The position numbers were made by a program, and so were the translations under genes. This document shows, piece by piece, positions 5,509 to 6,271 of a DNA stretch of 6,271 nt. The stretch comes from Pseudomonadota bacterium (GTDB lineage Bacteria; Pseudomonadota; Alphaproteobacteria; Rhizobiales; Xanthobacteraceae), in contig JAJYAH010000329.1 of NCBI GenBank assembly GCA_021779635.1, positions 1,219 to 7,489 of the forward strand, given 5' to 3'. The notes below the pieces were generated by a model. That model saw only the letters and a list, made by a program, of their open reading frames with translations, was not told where the DNA came from and did no database searches. Every line of letters starts with the position of its first letter. The first letter of the stretch is position 1.

Positions 5509-5563
5509 TCGTGCCACAGACCCCCCAAGAGAGGCCTTCTGTGCCTCTGTGCTGACCGTTTCC

Positions 5564-5576
5564 GGGCTGAAAGCCC
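5564..5576 (+). other. Short hairpin between origin block and next gene
   Basis: GGGCT-GAA-AGCCC forms a 5-bp stem with a 3-base loop and no T-run. It marks the right side of the iteron block. Between here and 5664 I see no gene; the stretch has a CGAAT-CGT-ATTCG inverted repeat (5597-5609) and a GC-alternating run (5631-5648). Confidence 0.3.
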
Positions 5577-5664
5577 ATGTCACGCCGTTACGCAACGAAT
5601 CGTATTCGCCTCCCTCCTCCCCACACCCCGGTTGCGCGCGCGGGCGCGAAGCCAGGCGTCGCCG

Positions 5665-5693
5665 TTGAGAGGCGCATCCCGATCAGGTATTAT
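5665..5693 (+). promoter_or_regulatory. Near-consensus sigma70 promoter predicting a leaderless mRNA
   Basis: TTGAGA (5665-5670), a 17-base spacer and TATTAT (5688-5693) each differ from consensus by one base, the best promoter in the window. Transcription should start near 5700-5701, one or two bases before the ATG at 5702. No Shine-Dalgarno is present at normal distance (nearest CAGG at 5684-5687 is 14 bases away and inside the promoter), so the transcript is predicted to be leaderless. Confidence 0.7.
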
Positions 5694-5700
5694 GATACCT
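5685..5700. promoter_or_regulatory. Operator-like palindrome over the -10 box
   Basis: AGGTAT-TATG-ATACCT is a perfect 6-bp inverted repeat with a 4-base centre that covers the -10 box and predicted start site. A repressor bound here would block initiation. The two helix-turn-helix proteins of the window are natural candidates, or the gene's own product. Confidence 0.55.
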
Positions 5701-5701
5701 T

Positions 5702-6271
5702 ATGAAAGCCCTCTCGCCCAAAGCTCTCGAAAGGTCGCGGACACGGAACCTGGCCGCGCTTGAGCGCCTCGATGCGAAGATCGCAGCCGACAAGGAGAAA
5801 GCCGCGGCGAGGCGGTCCCAGCGCGAGGCCAACAAGCGCGACCGCGCTCCGCGCAGTCTTGACGATCTTGAGCGCCTCGGCATGGTGATCGACATCCAAG
5901 CCCTCCGGCGGCGCGGCGACGTGCTCGTAACCGACCGGCCTTCGACCATCGCGCCGCCACCCGGCCTTCGGGGGCTTAGCGCAAGCCGTCACTGGCTGTG
6001 GCTGACGCTGCTCGACGGAAGCGAACAGGCCATCGCGCTTCGCTGGCGGTCGACGGTCGGACCGTTTGAGCTTGCCAGCGCCCAATGCCGATGCGGGCAG
6101 TTGACGTACAAGCTTTATCCTTCGCGCACCGATGGCGGCGGTCCCTGGGGCTGCAAGCGCTGCTCGGCCGTCGGCGACCGTCGCGATAGCCGCGACAAGC
6201 ACCGAGGCGTCAATCGCATCCGCGTGCGGCCAGCGGTCTTTCTCGGCGCGTCTGGCCTCGAAGTCTGCGAG
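5702..6271 (+). CDS. Basic protein with zinc-ribbon-like cysteine pairs, 3' end outside window
   Basis: The frame is open for 190 codons from ATG 5702 to the last base, so the protein continues beyond the window. Residues 1-50 are highly charged, rich in Arg, Lys, Ala and Glu, and probably helical or coiled; a region with IDIQALRRRGDVLV follows, and HWLWLTLLDG with ALRWRSTVGPF begins a compact domain near residue 97. Cysteines at 129, 131, 151 and 154 (CRCGQLTYKLYPS then WGCKRC) suggest a zinc site. The pattern recalls short phage/island proteins with CxxCG, KLYxP and CxxC, although here the first pair is CxC. I know no firm function; nucleic-acid binding is a reasonable inference from charge and zinc motif. 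An antisense frame over the same bases (about 5690-6202) is rejected because the cysteine pattern, GC-ended codons and promoter all support this strand. It starts a new transcription unit beyond the origin block. Confidence 0.72.
   Translation, partial: MKALSPKALERSRTRNLAALERLDAKIAADKEKAAARRSQREANKRDRAPRSLDDLERLGMVIDIQALRRRGDVLVTDRPSTIAPPPGLRGLSASRHWLWLTLLDGSEQAIALRWRSTVGPFELASAQCRCGQLTYKLYPSRTDGGGPWGCKRCSAVGDRRDSRDKHRGVNRIRVRPAVFLGASGLEVCE

Larger units (their letters stand above)
5235..5551. other. Candidate replication origin: symmetric iterons around an A/T-rich core
   Basis: Non-coding block between the primase gene and the next gene. The hexamer CACAGA occurs five times (5236, 5244, 5323, 5331, 5515) and its complement TCTGTG six times (5266, 5278, 5453, 5459, 5538, 5546). 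Several copies are tandem at 8-base spacing, e.g. CACAGACC twice at 5323-5338. Long arms mirror each other: 5236-5249 with 5538-5551 (14 bp perfect), 5260-5271 with 5515-5526 (12 bp perfect), and 5290-5314 with 5484-5508 (24 of 25). The dyad centre is near 5395. The middle holds A/T tracts at 5340-5380 (3 G/C in 41) and 5421-5440 in an otherwise GC-rich sequence. Known analogy: P4 alpha binds octamer iterons in ori and crr, and iteron plus A/T-rich unwinding element is a general origin design. Origin function here is inference. Confidence 0.62.

Noticed and set aside
1128..5611. 13-base direct repeat ATCGTATTCGCCT at 1128-1140 and 5599-5611 as possible attachment or recombination site
   Set aside because: One shared 13-mer in a window of this size is near chance level, the flanks do not match, and neither copy sits at an element boundary.
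5690..6202. Minus-strand frame of 170 codons
   Set aside because: It competes with the plus-strand zinc-motif gene, which has a near-consensus promoter, four paired cysteines and GC-ended codons.

Overview
The window is GC-rich (about 60% or more by eye) with heavily GC-ended codons. It looks like the left part of an integrative element (P4-like phage satellite, cryptic prophage or genomic island) in a proteobacterium. An alphaproteobacterial host is my guess from codon style and promoter look; no rRNA or housekeeping gene is present to fix it. All supported genes lie on the + strand.

Layout. 1-427: 3' end of a tyrosine-recombinase integrase. 428-683: a 256-base gap with a sigma70-like promoter overlapping the integrase stop, a well-folded candidate RNA closed by an 18-bp long-range stem, and a hairpin touching the next Shine-Dalgarno. 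684-917: an AlpA/excisionase-type helix-turn-helix protein, coupled by an ATGA overlap to a small glycine-zipper membrane protein (914-1123). 1124-1347: a second promoter-plus-structured-leader region in front of another small helix-turn-helix protein (1348-1539). 1540-1691: two hairpins and the ribosome-binding site of the replication gene. 1692-5222: a 1176-residue primase-helicase (archaeo-eukaryotic-type primase region followed by a VapE-type P-loop ATPase). 5223-5701: a non-coding block with eleven copies of CACAGA/TCTGTG arranged with dyad symmetry around an A/T-rich core, the best candidate for the element's replication origin. 5702 to the window end: a new gene for a basic protein with a cysteine-pair (zinc-ribbon-like) motif, preceded by a near-consensus promoter that predicts a leaderless mRNA and carries a palindromic operator-like site.

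How it fits together. The integrase would insert and, with an AlpA/Xis-like partner, excise the element. The two small DNA-binding proteins probably set the decision between dormancy and excision or replication. The primase-helicase would act at the adjacent iteron region once the element is circular, as P4 alpha protein acts at ori/crr. The most unusual parts are non-coding: the RNA between integrase and the alpA-like gene (in the position of the published int-alpA RNA motif, as I recall it), the second structured leader, the symmetric iteron origin, and the leaderless promoter/operator.
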